Shown: positions 52,003 through 61,155, counted from the first letter of the stretch. The stretch: 64,000 bases of DNA from Arthrobacter sp. PAMC25284 (GCF_019443425.1 NZ_CP080382.1:124001-188000), one strand, 5' to 3'. Notes: generated by a model not told the origin, from the letters alone. Numbers and translations are program-made.

Positions 52003-53031
52003 ATGCGAAAGATCCGGGATTCCATGGACCTTCGGGCGCTGCGGTTTGCCCTGGGGTTCCCGTTGGTATTGGCCGCAGCCTTCACCGTCTGCGCATTGCT
52101 GGTCCGCGCGGACCTGCCCGAGCCGCTGGCCGTCCGGTGGACCGGTGCCGGGGCCGTGGACTTCGCACCCTTCCCCGCTGTGGTGGGGGTGGGCTCCGGG
52201 CTGATTGTCCTTTTCGGCTGGGCGCTGCTGCTGCAGGCCGTGCCGTTGTCCCGGCCCGTGCTCATGCGCCGGATCATGATGGGCTTGGGTTTCTCGGTGA
52301 GTCTTTTTGTCGCCACGGTCCTCGCCGCTGTACTGGTCGGCCAGGTGGGTCTGACTGACGCCGGTGCTGCGCGGCTGGACGTCTCTGTTTTGGCCCTGGG
52401 CAGCGGCGCGGCCGTCTCGCTCGGGGTGATCATGGGGTTTGTCTTCAAGGCCGATGAGCGCTGGTCGGCCGACGACGACGCGGCCCTGCGCGCGGCGCTC
52501 GACCGGGAACAGGACCGGGAGCTGGCCACGGACTCCGTTCGACTGTGGGTGCATGCCCGAAGCTCGGTGTTCGTGATGATCGGACTGGCTACGCTCCTGC
52601 CGGCTGCGCTGCTCTCCGTTGCCGCCCCGTGGCTGGCAGCCCTGCTGGTCGCCGTGGCAGTCCTGGCAGCAGCCTTTCTGGTTGCCCGCGTCCTGGTGGA
52701 CCGGAGCGGCCTCCGGGTCTATGCCGGTGGGGTCCTGCGGGTGATCGATGTGCCTGCAGCCGCGATTGACGCAGCCGCCCTGAGGGAGATCAAGGCTGCC
52801 GACTACGGCGGCTGGGGATACCGTCGCCGCGGCGCCAACCAGGCCATGCTGGTCAGCAGCGGCCCCGGCGTGCTGATCGACCGGTCCGACGGGCGACGGC
52901 TGGCTGTGAGCGGTGGCAGCGCAGCCTCGGCAGAGAACCTGGCACGCGTGCTGTCCCGGGTGGCGGCGCGGGCACGCCGTGCCGGGGGGAGTCCGGGCGG
53001 AGGCACTCAGGGCGGCGGCACGCCGGCCTGA
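52003..53031 (+). CDS. DUF1648-type membrane protein
   Basis: 342 residues with about six hydrophobic segments in two groups. The N-terminal DUF1648-like start is FALGFPLVLAAAFTVCALLV with LPEPLAVRWTGAGAVDFA; later come FVMIGLATLLPAALLSVAAP, VAVLAAAFLVARVLV and a PH-like cytoplasmic tail (SGLRVYAGGVLRVIDVPAAA). The ATG at 52003 is 6 bases after TAGCGT (51991-51996) with no ribosome site, leaderless-type. The C-terminus is Gly/Arg-rich. It stands between pepN (divergent) and rpiB. Function unknown; related genes often sit near GntR regulators, which is not the case here. Confidence 0.75.
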   Translation: MRKIRDSMDLRALRFALGFPLVLAAAFTVCALLVRADLPEPLAVRWTGAGAVDFAPFPAVVGVGSGLIVLFGWALLLQAVPLSRPVLMRRIMMGLGFSVSLFVATVLAAVLVGQVGLTDAGAARLDVSVLALGSGAAVSLGVIMGFVFKADERWSADDDAALRAALDREQDRELATDSVRLWVHARSSVFVMIGLATLLPAALLSVAAPWLAALLVAVAVLAAAFLVARVLVDRSGLRVYAGGVLRVIDVPAAAIDAAALREIKAADYGGWGYRRRGANQAMLVSSGPGVLIDRSDGRRLAVSGGSAASAENLARVLSRVAARARRAGGSPGGGTQGGGTPA

Positions 53032-53209
53032 CGCGTCGGGCGGCGGGGATCCAGATCGCGGCACGCCCGCCTGACGCGCCGGGCCATAGAAGGAGCCGGC
53101 TACTTCGTATTCCGATCCGCTGGCGCCCTGTCGCTGACGCCCTAGTAGGCTTGGATCAGCCCCCACCGCCGCCCGGCAGTAAGCCGGTGCCCGACCGAAC
53201 GGATCCGCC

Positions 53210-53701
53210 GTGACCACCTCCGATTTCCCGCGCGTGCACATCGCTACCGACCACGCCGGCATGGAACTCAGCGCCCACCTCGTCAGCCACCTCAGCGCCC
53301 GGGGCTATGACGTCGTGGACCACGGGCCCAAGGTCTACGACGCGCTCGATGACTACCCGTCGTTCTGCATCAACGCCGCCCTTGCCGTGGTCGCGGACCA
53401 GGAAACCGGCGTGCACGCGCTCGGTATTGTCCTGGGCGGTTCCGGTAACGGCGAACAGATCGCCGCCAACAAGGTCGCCGGCGTGCGCGCCGCCCTGGCC
53501 TGGAATCTCTCCACCGCCCGGCTGGCCCGCGAGCACAACGACGCCAACGTCGTCGCTGTGGGGGGCCGCCAGCACACCGTCGAGGAGGCCACAACCATCA
53601 TCGAGGCCTTCCTGACCGAGCCGTTCAGCCAGGACGAGCGCCACATCCGTCGGATCGGCAAGATCGCCACCTACGAGCGCACCGGCGAGGTTGTCGAGTA
53701 G
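53210..53701 (+). CDS. rpiB: Ribose-5-phosphate isomerase B
   Basis: Interconverts ribose 5-phosphate and ribulose 5-phosphate. The product has 163 residues. RpiB signatures are VHIATDHAGMELSAHL, VVDHGPKVYDALDDYPSF and LGGSGNGEQIAANKVAGVRA, with Asn/Asp catalytic positions in AREHNDANVVAVGGR. The usual actinobacterial active-site variant (no Cys, Glu in the GNGEQ motif) is present. The GTG at 53210 is in frame; its TAG stop overlaps the next start at 53701 by one base. It is coupled to the glycosylase gene, a common actinobacterial pair. Confidence 0.94.
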   Translation: MTTSDFPRVHIATDHAGMELSAHLVSHLSARGYDVVDHGPKVYDALDDYPSFCINAALAVVADQETGVHALGIVLGGSGNGEQIAANKVAGVRAALAWNLSTARLAREHNDANVVAVGGRQHTVEEATTIIEAFLTEPFSQDERHIRRIGKIATYERTGEVVE

Positions 53702-54675
53702 TGCCCGAAGGGCATTCAGTCCACCGTTTGGCGCGCCAGTTCAGTGACGTCTTCGCGGGGGAGCGCCTCGCGGTTTCGAGCCCGCAGGGGCGGTTCGCTC
53801 CCGGCGCCGCCCTCCTGGACGGACACGTACTCACCCGCGCGGTTGCGCATGGGAAGCACCTGTTTCTTGGGTTCGGCCACGGCCTGGTCCTGCATGTCCA
53901 CCTGGGCCTGTATGGCGCCTGGGACTTCGGCGGCGATGAGACCTTCCGCGGCGCCTCCAGCATCGGCGCGCCCCGGAAAGTGGGGGAGCGGGAGGTATAC
54001 GACGACGCGACGGACGCTGCGGACCCCAGCCACGCAGCCGCCGGTGGTCCCGCCGGGAGTGTGCAGACCTACGCCGGCCCGCCCGAACCCGTGGGCGCCG
54101 TCCGGGTGCGGCTCGTCGGCGCCCACGGCTGGGCCGATCTTCGCGGCGCGACCACGTGTGAGGCGCTCACCGAGGCTGAGACGGAGGCCGTCAGTGCCCG
54201 CCTGGGGCCGGACCCGCTCCGGAACGGGCCCGGCGACCGGGCCCGTTTCGCCCGGGGCCTGGCGTCCCGCCGGACGCCGGTAGCGGCCCTGTTGATGGAC
54301 CAGAAACTCATTGCCGGGGTCGGCAACGTCTACCGGGCAGAGCTGCTCTTCCGGCAACACCTCAACCCCTGGCTGCCTGGCGCTGCCCTCCCGGCCGCTG
54401 CCGCAGAGCGGCTCTGGGATGACACTGTGGCGATGATGTCCGACGGCGTCCGGGACGGCCGGATCATCACAACGCCGTCGCGCTACTGGAGCGGAGAGGG
54501 CGCCGGGCTGCCGTCGCCCGACGAGGCGCACTTCGTTTACCGGCGGAACGGCCGGGACTGCCGGGACTGCGGAAACGCGGTGGCGCTGACCGAATTGGGC
54601 GCCCGCAAGCTCTATTGGTGCCCGGTCTGCCAGCCGGACAATGCCGGCCTGGACCCCCGGGCGGCCACGACCTGA
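53701..54675 (+). CDS. nei: Fpg/Nei family DNA glycosylase
   Basis: Excises oxidised bases. The product has 324 residues. The catalytic N-terminus after Met removal is PEGHSVHRLARQF (Pro and Glu); the H2TH region is VAALLMDQKLIAGVGNVYRAELLF; the zinc finger is CRDCG...CPVCQ at the end. There is an insert (residues about 85-125) rich in Asp/Ala/Gly between the beta domains. Nei2 rather than Fpg is inferred from PEGHSVHR. The GTG start overlaps the rpiB stop. Confidence 0.92.
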   Translation: MPEGHSVHRLARQFSDVFAGERLAVSSPQGRFAPGAALLDGHVLTRAVAHGKHLFLGFGHGLVLHVHLGLYGAWDFGGDETFRGASSIGAPRKVGEREVYDDATDAADPSHAAAGGPAGSVQTYAGPPEPVGAVRVRLVGAHGWADLRGATTCEALTEAETEAVSARLGPDPLRNGPGDRARFARGLASRRTPVAALLMDQKLIAGVGNVYRAELLFRQHLNPWLPGAALPAAAAERLWDDTVAMMSDGVRDGRIITTPSRYWSGEGAGLPSPDEAHFVYRRNGRDCRDCGNAVALTELGARKLYWCPVCQPDNAGLDPRAATT

Positions 54676-54685
54676 AGGCACAAAA

Positions 54686-54707
54686 AAGCCCCTCTGCGGA
54701 GGGGCTT
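54686..54707. terminator. Terminator after the glycosylase gene / tRNA-Gly
   Basis: 9-bp stem (54686-54694 with 54699-54707), loop TGCG, A6 on the left edge, T-rich on the right; serves both strands. Confidence 0.8.
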
Positions 54708-54749
54708 CATTTGTACTCTCAACCTGCTGTTCTGCAGGGCAGGTGTTGG

Positions 54750-54820
54750 AGGGGACGACGGGAATCGAACCCGCGTAATCAGTTTGGAAGACTGAGGCTT
54801 TACCATTAAGCTACGTCCCC
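54750..54820 (-). tRNA. tRNA-Gly (anticodon TCC)
   Basis: 71-base cloverleaf on the minus strand. The acceptor GGGGACG pairs with CGTCCCC, discriminator T; the anticodon stem TCAGT/ACTGA holds loop CTTCCAA (TCC); the T arm has GGTTCGATTCC. Confidence 0.94.
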
Positions 54821-55342
54821 GTGCTTCCACGGGTCCAGCTGGACAACTCGAAAATCATAGCAACGGCCTGTGAGCCTTTGCAAATCCTGCCCCGGCGTCC
54901 TCCATGCCGTTGAGTTCCGGCGCCGGACTCAAAATCCGCTTCAAGTTATGGCCAAGGCAGCCCAGCGGATCATTCGGGCGTCCCCACTGAATAGCGGCTG
55001 GCGCTGACTGTAGACCGCCGGGTCCATTGGCGGCGCCGAGTGAAGGACGGGCCGCCGGGCCCAGGTAGTCGCATACGCTTTTCCGATGGCCATTCTTGCC
55101 ACTGGCCGGCTCCCGAAACCGGTATCCGTTCCCGGGAACGTAAATCTTTACTCCCTGTCACCACGCACATGCGGAATGTCCTATGCGTCCGGACCCGAAA
55201 GGTACGGCGAGGAGCGGAACGGCTTCTCAATCAGTGGGGTGCGCCGTCCGTGCGTGACGGCGAATAACTCGAAAGATTGCGGGACGCCGCTGTCAAATGT
55301 GCAATTCGCCGCAAAATAACCGTAGACTGTTCTGTGCACTTA
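54821..55342. other. Intergenic region between tRNA-Gly and tRNA-Pro
   Basis: 522 bases without a gene I can support. Short frames on both strands (such as 55086-55319 and 54970-55230) have no ribosome site or family motif. No strong hairpin was seen. Confidence 0.4.
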
Positions 55343-55417
55343 CGGGGTGTAGCTCAGCTTGGCTAGAGCACCTGCTTTGGGAGCAGGAAGTCGCAGGTTC
55401 AAATCCTGTCACCCCGA
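55343..55417 (+). tRNA. tRNA-Pro (anticodon TGG)
   Basis: 75-base cloverleaf. The acceptor CGGGGTG pairs with CACCCCG, discriminator A; the anticodon stem CCTGC/GCAGG carries loop TTTGGGA (TGG); T arm GGTTCAAATCC. Confidence 0.95.
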
Positions 55418-55485
55418 CTCTGCGAGGACTGCCAGAACGTGGCAACGCAGAACCCCACCCCCTAAATCCCAGGAGTACTTAGACT

Positions 55486-56889
55486 GTGAAGAGCGCTGTC
55501 GAGAACCTCACCCCCACGCGGGTCAAGCTCAATGTTGAGGTCCCCTTTGAGGAACTGAAGCCCAGCATCGCAGAGGCATACAAGACTGTTGCTTCGCAGA
55601 TCCAGGTCCCCGGTTTCCGCAAGGGCAAGGTCCCCTCCAAGCTCATTGACCAGCGCGTCGGCCGCGGCTACGTCCTGGAGACGGCCATCAACGAAGGCCT
55701 CAATGGCTGGTACCAGGCTGCCGTGCAGGAAACCGGCATCCGTCCGCTGAGCCGCCCCGAGGTCGAGATCACCGAGGTCCCGGACCCGTCCGCCACCGAT
55801 GGTGAGCTCAAGTTCCACGCCGAGGTTGACGTTCGCCCGGAAATCGAACTGCCCGACTACGCCGGTCTCAAGGTTGAGGTAGCTGCCGCAGAGTCTTCCG
55901 ACGTCGACGTTGACAAGGCCCTCGATGAGCTCCGCGGCCGCTTCGGCACGCTGAAGTCCATCGACCGTCCGGCCGCCGACGGCGACTTCCTGACGATCGA
56001 CATCGCCGCCTCCATCGACGGCGCCGAAGTTGACTCCGCCGCTGCCCTGTCCTACCAGGTGGGCGCAGGCACCATGCTCGAAGGCCTCGACGAGGCCGTG
56101 ACCGGCCTCAGCGCAGACGAGGACGCCATCTTCGAGACCACCCTCGTCGGCGGCGAGCACGCCGGCGAGTCCGCGCAGGTCAAGGTCACCGTCAAATCGG
56201 TCAAGGAGCGCGAGCTGCCGGAAGCCAACGATGACTTCGCTCAGCTGGCCAGCGAGTTCGACACCCTGGCCGAGCTCCGCGAGGATCTCGCCAAGCAGGC
56301 TGCCGAATCCAAGGTTGTCGAGCAGGGCGTAGAAGCCCGCGACAAGGTCCTGGACAAGCTCGTCGAGCTCGTTGAGGTTCCGGTACCGGCGTCCGTCGTC
56401 GAAGAGCAGCTCGAAGCCCACTTCAAGGCCGAGAACTCCCACGGCGAGGGCGAGCACGACACCGACGAGCACCGCGCCGAGGTCAAGGCCAACACCGAGC
56501 GTGCTTTCCAGAACGAGATCATCCTCGACGCGATCGCTGAAAAGGAAGAAGTCAACGTCAGCCAGAACGAGCTGATCGACTACATCGTCACCACCGCCGG
56601 CCAGTACGGCATGGACCCGAACCAGTTCGCTCAGATCATCGATCAGAGCGGCCAGGTACCCATGATGGTTTCCGAGGTCCGCCGCCGGAAGGCCCTGGCT
56701 GTCGTCCTCGGCCAGGCAGAGGTGACCGACTCCGAGGGCAACAATGTTGACCTCAGTGACTTCGTCCGTCCCGGCGACGAAGAGGCTTCCGTCGAGACGG
56801 CCGCCGTTGAGGAAACCGACGTCGACGCTTCCGAGGAAGCAGCCGCAGAGGCTACGCCGAGCGACGACCCGGCAGCAGTGAAGTTCTAA
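55486..56889 (+). CDS. tig: Trigger factor
   Basis: Ribosome-bound chaperone and prolyl isomerase. The product has 467 residues. The ribosome-binding signature is [18 protein letters not shown] near residues 45-60; the FKBP-like PPIase domain runs about 155-245 ([37 protein letters not shown]), then the C-terminal chaperone domain and a disordered acidic tail ([20 protein letters not shown]). The GTG at 55486 is 3 bases after a short A-rich stretch; CAGGAG lies about 14 bases upstream. It heads the tig-clpP1-clpP2-clpX order common in bacteria. Confidence 0.96.
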   Translation: MKSAVENLTPTRVKLNVEVPFEELKPSIAEAYKTVASQIQVPGFRKGKVPSKLIDQRVGRGYVLETAINEGLNGWYQAAVQETGIRPLSRPEVEITEVPDPSATDGELKFHAEVDVRPEIELPDYAGLKVEVAAAESSDVDVDKALDELRGRFGTLKSIDRPAADGDFLTIDIAASIDGAEVDSAAALSYQVGAGTMLEGLDEAVTGLSADEDAIFETTLVGGEHAGESAQVKVTVKSVKERELPEANDDFAQLASEFDTLAELREDLAKQAAESKVVEQGVEARDKVLDKLVELVEVPVPASVVEEQLEAHFKAENSHGEGEHDTDEHRAEVKANTERAFQNEIILDAIAEKEEVNVSQNELIDYIVTTAGQYGMDPNQFAQIIDQSGQVPMMVSEVRRRKALAVVLGQAEVTDSEGNNVDLSDFVRPGDEEASVETAAVEETDVDASEEAAAEATPSDDPAAVKF

Positions 56890-56912
56890 CATCTGCCCCT
56901 GGCAAACATCGC

Positions 56913-56951
56913 CGGCAGCCCCTGGATTACTGATCCGGGGGCTGCCGCTTT
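56913..56951 (+). terminator. Terminator after tig
   Basis: 15-bp stem with one wobble (56913-56927 with 56933-56947), 5-base loop, followed by CTTTT. Confidence 0.85.
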
Positions 56952-57075
56952 TAAGCCGGATGGCACGTCCGCCCGGCCCCGGCGCCGGATGCGGGCCCAA
57001 TCGTGCGCCGTCAGCGAACAGCCCGGCGCCCGCGCACAAACGGGCCGCGAAAACGGTTAGTGTCCATGTAGGAAA

Positions 57076-57101
57076 GTTCAGTGACGTCGTTCAGTGACGT
57101 C
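57076..57101 (+). promoter_or_regulatory. Perfect 13-bp tandem direct repeat upstream of clpP1
   Basis: GTTCAGTGACGTC occurs twice without a gap (57076-57088, 57089-57101), 27 bases above the clpP1 ATG. The second copy also contains the palindrome TGACGTCA. It may be a tandem regulator site or a slip duplication in the 5' leader. Confidence 0.6.
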
Positions 57102-57128
57102 ACCGTCGCCAGCGAGAGGTAAGTACAT

Positions 57129-57770
57129 ATGTCACAGCACGCAGGGGCTCCCCGGATGGCTACGGTCGATCCGGCCGCCCAGGATAATTACATTTACAAC
57201 CGCCTGCTGAAAGAGCGCATCATCTGGCTCGGCTCCGAGGTCCGCGACGAGAACGCCAACGCGATTTGCTCGCAACTGCTGTTGCTTTCGGCAGAGAACC
57301 CTGAAAAGGACATCTACCTCTACATCAACTCACCGGGTGGCTCAGTCACGGCCGGCATGGCGATCTACGACACCATGCAGTTCATCCCGAACGACGTCGT
57401 TACCGTGGCCACCGGCCTCGCGGCGTCCATGGGACAGTTCCTGCTGTCTTCCGGCACCAAGGGCAAGCGCTACGCGACCCCCAACGCCCGCATCCTGATG
57501 CACCAGCCGTCGGGCGGAATCGGCGGCACAGCCTCGGACATAAAGATCCAGGCCGAACTGATCCTGCACATGAAGAAGGTCATGGCCGAACTCACCGCCG
57601 ACCAGACCGGACAGAGCGTGGAGACCATCCTCAAGGACAACGACCGCGACAAATGGTTCACCGCGTCGGAGGCCCTCGAGTACGGCTTCTTCGACAAGAT
57701 TGCCGCGCACGCGGGTTCTGTGGCCGGCGGCGGCGGGACCAACGCCAGCGGCACCGGCACCGAGAACTGA
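57129..57770 (+). CDS. clpP1: ATP-dependent Clp protease proteolytic subunit ClpP1
   Basis: Serine protease ring subunit. The product has 213 residues. The catalytic Ser is in [18 protein letters not shown], His in [17 protein letters not shown] and Asp in the DNDRDKWF segment; the [20 protein letters not shown] block is conserved. The ATG at 57129 has AGAGGT 8 bases upstream. A Gly/Ala/Thr-rich C-terminal tail is dispensable. clpP2 follows 38 bases after its stop; actinobacterial ClpP1 and ClpP2 form a mixed tetradecamer. Confidence 0.96.
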   Translation: MSQHAGAPRMATVDPAAQDNYIYNRLLKERIIWLGSEVRDENANAICSQLLLLSAENPEKDIYLYINSPGGSVTAGMAIYDTMQFIPNDVVTVATGLAASMGQFLLSSGTKGKRYATPNARILMHQPSGGIGGTASDIKIQAELILHMKKVMAELTADQTGQSVETILKDNDRDKWFTASEALEYGFFDKIAAHAGSVAGGGGTNASGTGTEN

Positions 57771-57808
57771 CCGGCACGTAGACAGCAATGAATTCAGGAG
57801 CAATGAAC

Positions 57809-58468
57809 ATGAACTACAACTTCGGTTCGACGGCCGGTAACCTGCCGAGCAGCCGCTACGTGCTGCCGCAGTTCGAGGAGCGCACCCCCTACGGCTTTAA
57901 GCGCCAGGACCCGTACACCAAGCTTTTCGAGGACCGCATTATTTTCCTCGGTGTCCAGGTTGACGACGCTTCCGCCGACGACGTGATGGCCCAGCTGCTG
58001 GTGCTCGAGTCCACTGACCCGGACCGTGACATCACCCTCTACATCAACTCTCCGGGCGGTTCCTTCACCGCCATGACCGCGATCTACGACACCATGACGT
58101 ATATCCGGCCGGAGATCCAGACCGTCTGCCTCGGCCAGGCGGCCAGCGCTGCGGCCGTCCTGCTGGCGGCCGGAACGCCCGGCAAGCGCCTGGCGCTGCC
58201 CAACGCCCGGGTGCTGATCCACCAGCCGTCGCTGTCCGGCGGTCAGGGCGGCCAGGCTTCCGACCTGGAAATCCAGGCCGCGGAAGTGATGCGTATGCGG
58301 GCCTGGCTGGAAGACACCCTGGCCAAGCACTCCGGCCGCACCCCGGAGCAGGTCAACAACGACATCGAGCGGGACAAGATCCTGACCGCTGCCGAAGCCA
58401 TGAACTACGGCCTGATCGACCAGGTCCTCGATTCACGGAAGATCAAGCCCCAGGCGATTACCCGCTAG
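57809..58468 (+). CDS. clpP2: ATP-dependent Clp protease proteolytic subunit ClpP2
   Basis: Partner of ClpP1. The product has 219 residues. The catalytic Ser is in [19 protein letters not shown], His in [37 protein letters not shown] is conserved. Three in-frame ATGs (57788, 57803, 57809) are possible; AGGAG lies 8 bases before 57809, which decides for MNYNFGS. It is upstream of clpX by about 200 bases. Confidence 0.95.
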   Translation: MNYNFGSTAGNLPSSRYVLPQFEERTPYGFKRQDPYTKLFEDRIIFLGVQVDDASADDVMAQLLVLESTDPDRDITLYINSPGGSFTAMTAIYDTMTYIRPEIQTVCLGQAASAAAVLLAAGTPGKRLALPNARVLIHQPSLSGGQGGQASDLEIQAAEVMRMRAWLEDTLAKHSGRTPEQVNNDIERDKILTAAEAMNYGLIDQVLDSRKIKPQAITR

Positions 58469-58549
58469 CACGCAGTCGCTGACGCCGGTGCGGTTACACC
58501 GAATGACCGCACCGGCGTCCGCTTCCCACTCAACGGGTCCAAAGTGACC

Positions 58550-58555
58550 TAGAGT
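58550..58555 (+). promoter_or_regulatory. Candidate -10 element of clpX
   Basis: TAGAGT, matching the -10 hexamers of the leaderless genes; would start an mRNA near 58562, about 105 bases before the clpX ATG. Confidence 0.45.
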
Positions 58556-58666
58556 GGAATATGTCACGGCTCGCGTCTGGGTGGATTGTCCATGATTCCA
58601 GCAACAGATGCAGTGCCGCACAGCAGCAAGTTGCCGCCGGTGGCAAGATACAAAAGGGGTTCACAT

Positions 58667-59950
58667 ATGGCTCGGATTGGCGAGAGCACGGATCTGCTGA
58701 AGTGCTCTTTCTGCGGAAAGAGCCAGAAGCAGGTGCGCAAGCTCATTGCCGGGCCCGGCGTCTATATCTGCGACGAGTGCATCGAACTCTGCAACGAGAT
58801 CATCGAAGAAGAACTCGCCGAAGTCGCTGACCTGGGCAGCTTGGAGCTGCCCAAACCCCGTGAAATTTTCGACTTCCTGCAGGAGTACGTGATCGGGCAG
58901 GAGCCCGCCAAACGTTCCCTCGCCGTCGCGGTCTACAACCACTACAAGCGGATCCAGGCCGGGCACGCCCCGAAGAGCGGTAGCCTCGCCGAGGGTGTGC
59001 ACCACGACGACGTCGAGATCGCCAAGTCCAACATCCTGCTGATCGGCCCCACCGGGTGTGGTAAGACCTACCTGGCCCAGACGCTGGCCCGCCGCCTCAA
59101 CGTACCGTTCGCGGTCGCCGATGCCACTGCCCTGACCGAAGCCGGCTATGTGGGCGAGGATGTCGAGAACATTCTGCTCAAGCTCATCCAGGCCGCGGAT
59201 TACGACGTCAAAAAAGCCGAGCAGGGCATCATCTACATCGATGAGATCGACAAAATTTCCCGTAAGAGCGAAAACCCGTCGATTACCCGCGATGTCTCCG
59301 GCGAGGGCGTGCAGCAGGCCCTCCTGAAAATACTCGAAGGCACCGTCGCGTCTGTCCCGCCGCAGGGAGGACGCAAGCACCCGCATCAGGAATTCATCCA
59401 GATCGACACCACGAACGTTCTGTTCATCGTGGCCGGGGCCTTCGCCGGTCTCGAAGAAATCATCGGTTCGCGCTCCGGACGCAAGGGGATCGGCTTTGGG
59501 GCCCCACTTAATGAGGCCAAGAACACCACCGATTCCTACGGCGAAGTGATGCCGGAGGACCTGCTCAAATTCGGCCTCATCCCGGAATTCATTGGCCGGC
59601 TTCCCGTTATCACGACGGTCTCACATCTTGACCGTGCCGCTCTGATCCAGATCCTCTCGACCCCCAAGAATGCCCTGGTGAAGCAATACCAGAAGATGTT
59701 CCTGCTCGACGGCGTCGAACTCGTCTTCGCCGAGGAGGCGCTCAACACGATCGCGGACCAGGCCCTGGAACGCGGCACCGGCGCCCGTGGTCTCCGCGCC
59801 ATCATGGAGGAAGTCCTGCTGCCGGTGATGTTTGATCTCCCGAGCCGGGATGACATCGCCAGCGTCATCATCACCGAGGAAGTCGTCAGCAAGAAGGCCG
59901 CGCCGACGCTCATCGCCCATGATGACGTCAAGCGACGGAAATCTGCCTGA
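58667..59950 (+). CDS. clpX: ATP-dependent Clp protease ATP-binding subunit ClpX
   Basis: AAA+ unfoldase that feeds ClpP1P2. The product has 427 residues. The N-terminal zinc-binding domain is [11 protein letters not shown]...[14 protein letters not shown]; Walker A is [15 protein letters not shown], pore loop [11 protein letters not shown], Walker [11 protein letters not shown]; the C-terminal small domain has [16 protein letters not shown]. The ATG at 58667 is preceded by AAAAGGGG about 7 bases upstream; the earlier frame to 58586 is not zinc-domain sequence. The product ends [12 protein letters not shown]. Confidence 0.97.
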   Translation: MARIGESTDLLKCSFCGKSQKQVRKLIAGPGVYICDECIELCNEIIEEELAEVADLGSLELPKPREIFDFLQEYVIGQEPAKRSLAVAVYNHYKRIQAGHAPKSGSLAEGVHHDDVEIAKSNILLIGPTGCGKTYLAQTLARRLNVPFAVADATALTEAGYVGEDVENILLKLIQAADYDVKKAEQGIIYIDEIDKISRKSENPSITRDVSGEGVQQALLKILEGTVASVPPQGGRKHPHQEFIQIDTTNVLFIVAGAFAGLEEIIGSRSGRKGIGFGAPLNEAKNTTDSYGEVMPEDLLKFGLIPEFIGRLPVITTVSHLDRAALIQILSTPKNALVKQYQKMFLLDGVELVFAEEALNTIADQALERGTGARGLRAIMEEVLLPVMFDLPSRDDIASVIITEEVVSKKAAPTLIAHDDVKRRKSA

Positions 59951-60038
59951 ACCGGAATAAATCCGGGCCGCGGCACGCTGGAAGTATCAGTGCACCGTGC
60001 GCATTTTTCCCCGCTGACTCTTCCTGAGGAGATCACCT

Positions 60039-60656
60039 GTGTCTGAAACAGCCGCCAACAAGGCCGAGTTCTGGTTTGATCCGATGTGCCCCTTCGCCTG
60101 GGTCACCTCCCGCTGGATCGGCGAAGTTGAAGAGGTCCGTGACATCCAGACCGAGTGGCACGTTATGAGCCTCGCCGTGCTCAACGACGGCCGCGACGAA
60201 CTGCCGCAGCAGTACAAGGATTTCCTGGCCAAAGCCTGGGCGCCGGTACGGGTGATTACCGCTGCCGCCCAGCAGCACGGCACCGAAGTCATTAAGCCGC
60301 TCTACGACTCCATGGGCACCCAGATCCATAACGAGGGCAACACCGACGTCGAGGCGGTCATTGCGAAGTCGCTGGCCGACGTCGGGCTCCCGGCCGAACT
60401 GGCCGCAGCCGGCCAGAGCGAGGACTACGACGCACACCTGCGCACAAGCCACGAGGCCGGCATTTCGCTGGTCGGCCAGGATGTCGGCACGCCCGTCGTC
60501 GCCTTCAATGGGACCGCGTTCTTCGGACCGGTGCTGACCCGTATCCCGCGGGGCGAAGACGCCGGTCGTATCTGGGACGCCACGGTGACCCTCGCGTCGT
60601 TCCCCTACTTCTTTGAAATCAAGCGGAGCCGCACCGAAAGCCCCGACTTCAACTGA
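60039..60656 (+). CDS. DsbA-family protein, mycothiol-dependent nitroreductase type, CPFA active site
   Basis: Thioredoxin-like DsbA fold of 205 residues, close in motifs to M. tuberculosis Rv2466c (mycothiol-dependent nitroreductase): AEFWFDPMCPFAWVTSRWI at the N-terminus and VGTPVVAFNGTAFFGPVL with the cis-Pro near the end. Rv2466c has CPWC; here the second Cys is Ala (CPFA), so only a monothiol mechanism is possible. The GTG at 60039 has GAGGAG 6 bases upstream. A terminator follows. Alone after clpX. Confidence 0.85.
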   Translation: MSETAANKAEFWFDPMCPFAWVTSRWIGEVEEVRDIQTEWHVMSLAVLNDGRDELPQQYKDFLAKAWAPVRVITAAAQQHGTEVIKPLYDSMGTQIHNEGNTDVEAVIAKSLADVGLPAELAAAGQSEDYDAHLRTSHEAGISLVGQDVGTPVVAFNGTAFFGPVLTRIPRGEDAGRIWDATVTLASFPYFFEIKRSRTESPDFN

Positions 60657-60699
60657 GTGTCCCGCACCGGACATCGGGCACAGGGTTGTTCAGCACTGA

Positions 60700-60741
60700 G
60701 GGGCCCGCAAGAATTACTCACCTGTAATTCTCCCGGGGCCC
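60700..60741. terminator. Terminator after the DsbA-family gene
   Basis: GGGGCCC (60700-60706) pairs with the downstream GGGGCCC region, and AGAATTAC (60710-60717) with GTAATTCT (60724-60731), 6-base loop. Confidence 0.7.
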
Positions 60742-60782
60742 TTGCCTATCGGCGGGACCGGGAGAATACTTGACTGTACCCA

Positions 60783-60977
60783 CTTCGAAAGAAGAGGGAC
60801 GCAGGAACCAAAGATTCAGTGACACTCATCCGACGCAGCCTTCGGCAAAGTCAGATGATGGCTACCAGTGACGAGGTAGGAAAACCTGGACATCTGAGGA
60901 TCTTGCCAGATTGCCTAAGACGTCACGTGGCAACCGAAAGTCGAAGCCCCACCAACGGCCAACGCTGATGGGGCTTC
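60783..60977 (+). ncRNA. Candidate structured RNA leader with attenuator
   Basis: About 195 bases, not a recognised riboswitch. Visible pairings: CTTC-GAAA-GAAG (60783-60794); TCAGATG (60851-60857) with CATCTGA (60891-60897). Four short complementary blocks can pair in exclusive ways: GGCAA at 60844-60848 with TTGCC at 60903-60907 or 60911-60915, and TTGCC 60911-60915 with GGCAA 60929-60933. A terminator-type hairpin GAAGCCCCA/TGGGGCTTC (60943-60977) with CCCCTTT after it closes the region. It could be an attenuator or a free small RNA upstream of the osmoprotectant-binding gene. Confidence 0.45.
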
Positions 60978-61155
60978 CCCTTTGCCCAAAAACCCCGGCC
61001 CACCCCCTCCCGCCAGAGGAGCGGGGCCCCGCACCGGATCAGGTTGCCCATGTCCCTGAATTTGATGAGGCATGATAGTTCCGGAAGGCGGTCCGCCAGC
61101 GATGCCATCGTTGCCGGCCCGCAGTCCCGAACTCACAACCTGAAGGATCACGAAC
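60978..61155. other. Spacer before the osmoprotectant-binding gene
   Basis: No gene is supported in these 178 bases. A ribosome site (GAAGGA, about 61142-61147) precedes the ATG of the next gene. Confidence 0.4.

Noticed and set aside
51877..53262. 461-codon minus-strand frame opposite the DUF1648-like gene
   Set aside because: Gln/His/Arg-rich composition typical of an antisense frame, while the plus strand encodes regular membrane helices with a promoter and start.
55086..55319. 77-codon frame in the tRNA-Gly/tRNA-Pro gap
   Set aside because: No ribosome site, no promoter at leaderless spacing and no recognisable domain.
58561..58830. ATG right after TAGAGT before clpX, 89-codon frame
   Set aside because: It overlaps the clpX zinc domain in another frame and has no motif; the hexamer is better read as the clpX promoter.
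60783..60977. c-di-AMP (ydaO) or c-di-GMP (GEMM) riboswitch
   Set aside because: GGACGCAGGAACC resembles parts of both, but the other conserved blocks (such as GGGTGAATC and CAGCTAACC, or GGTAGGTAGCGGGGTTA) are missing.
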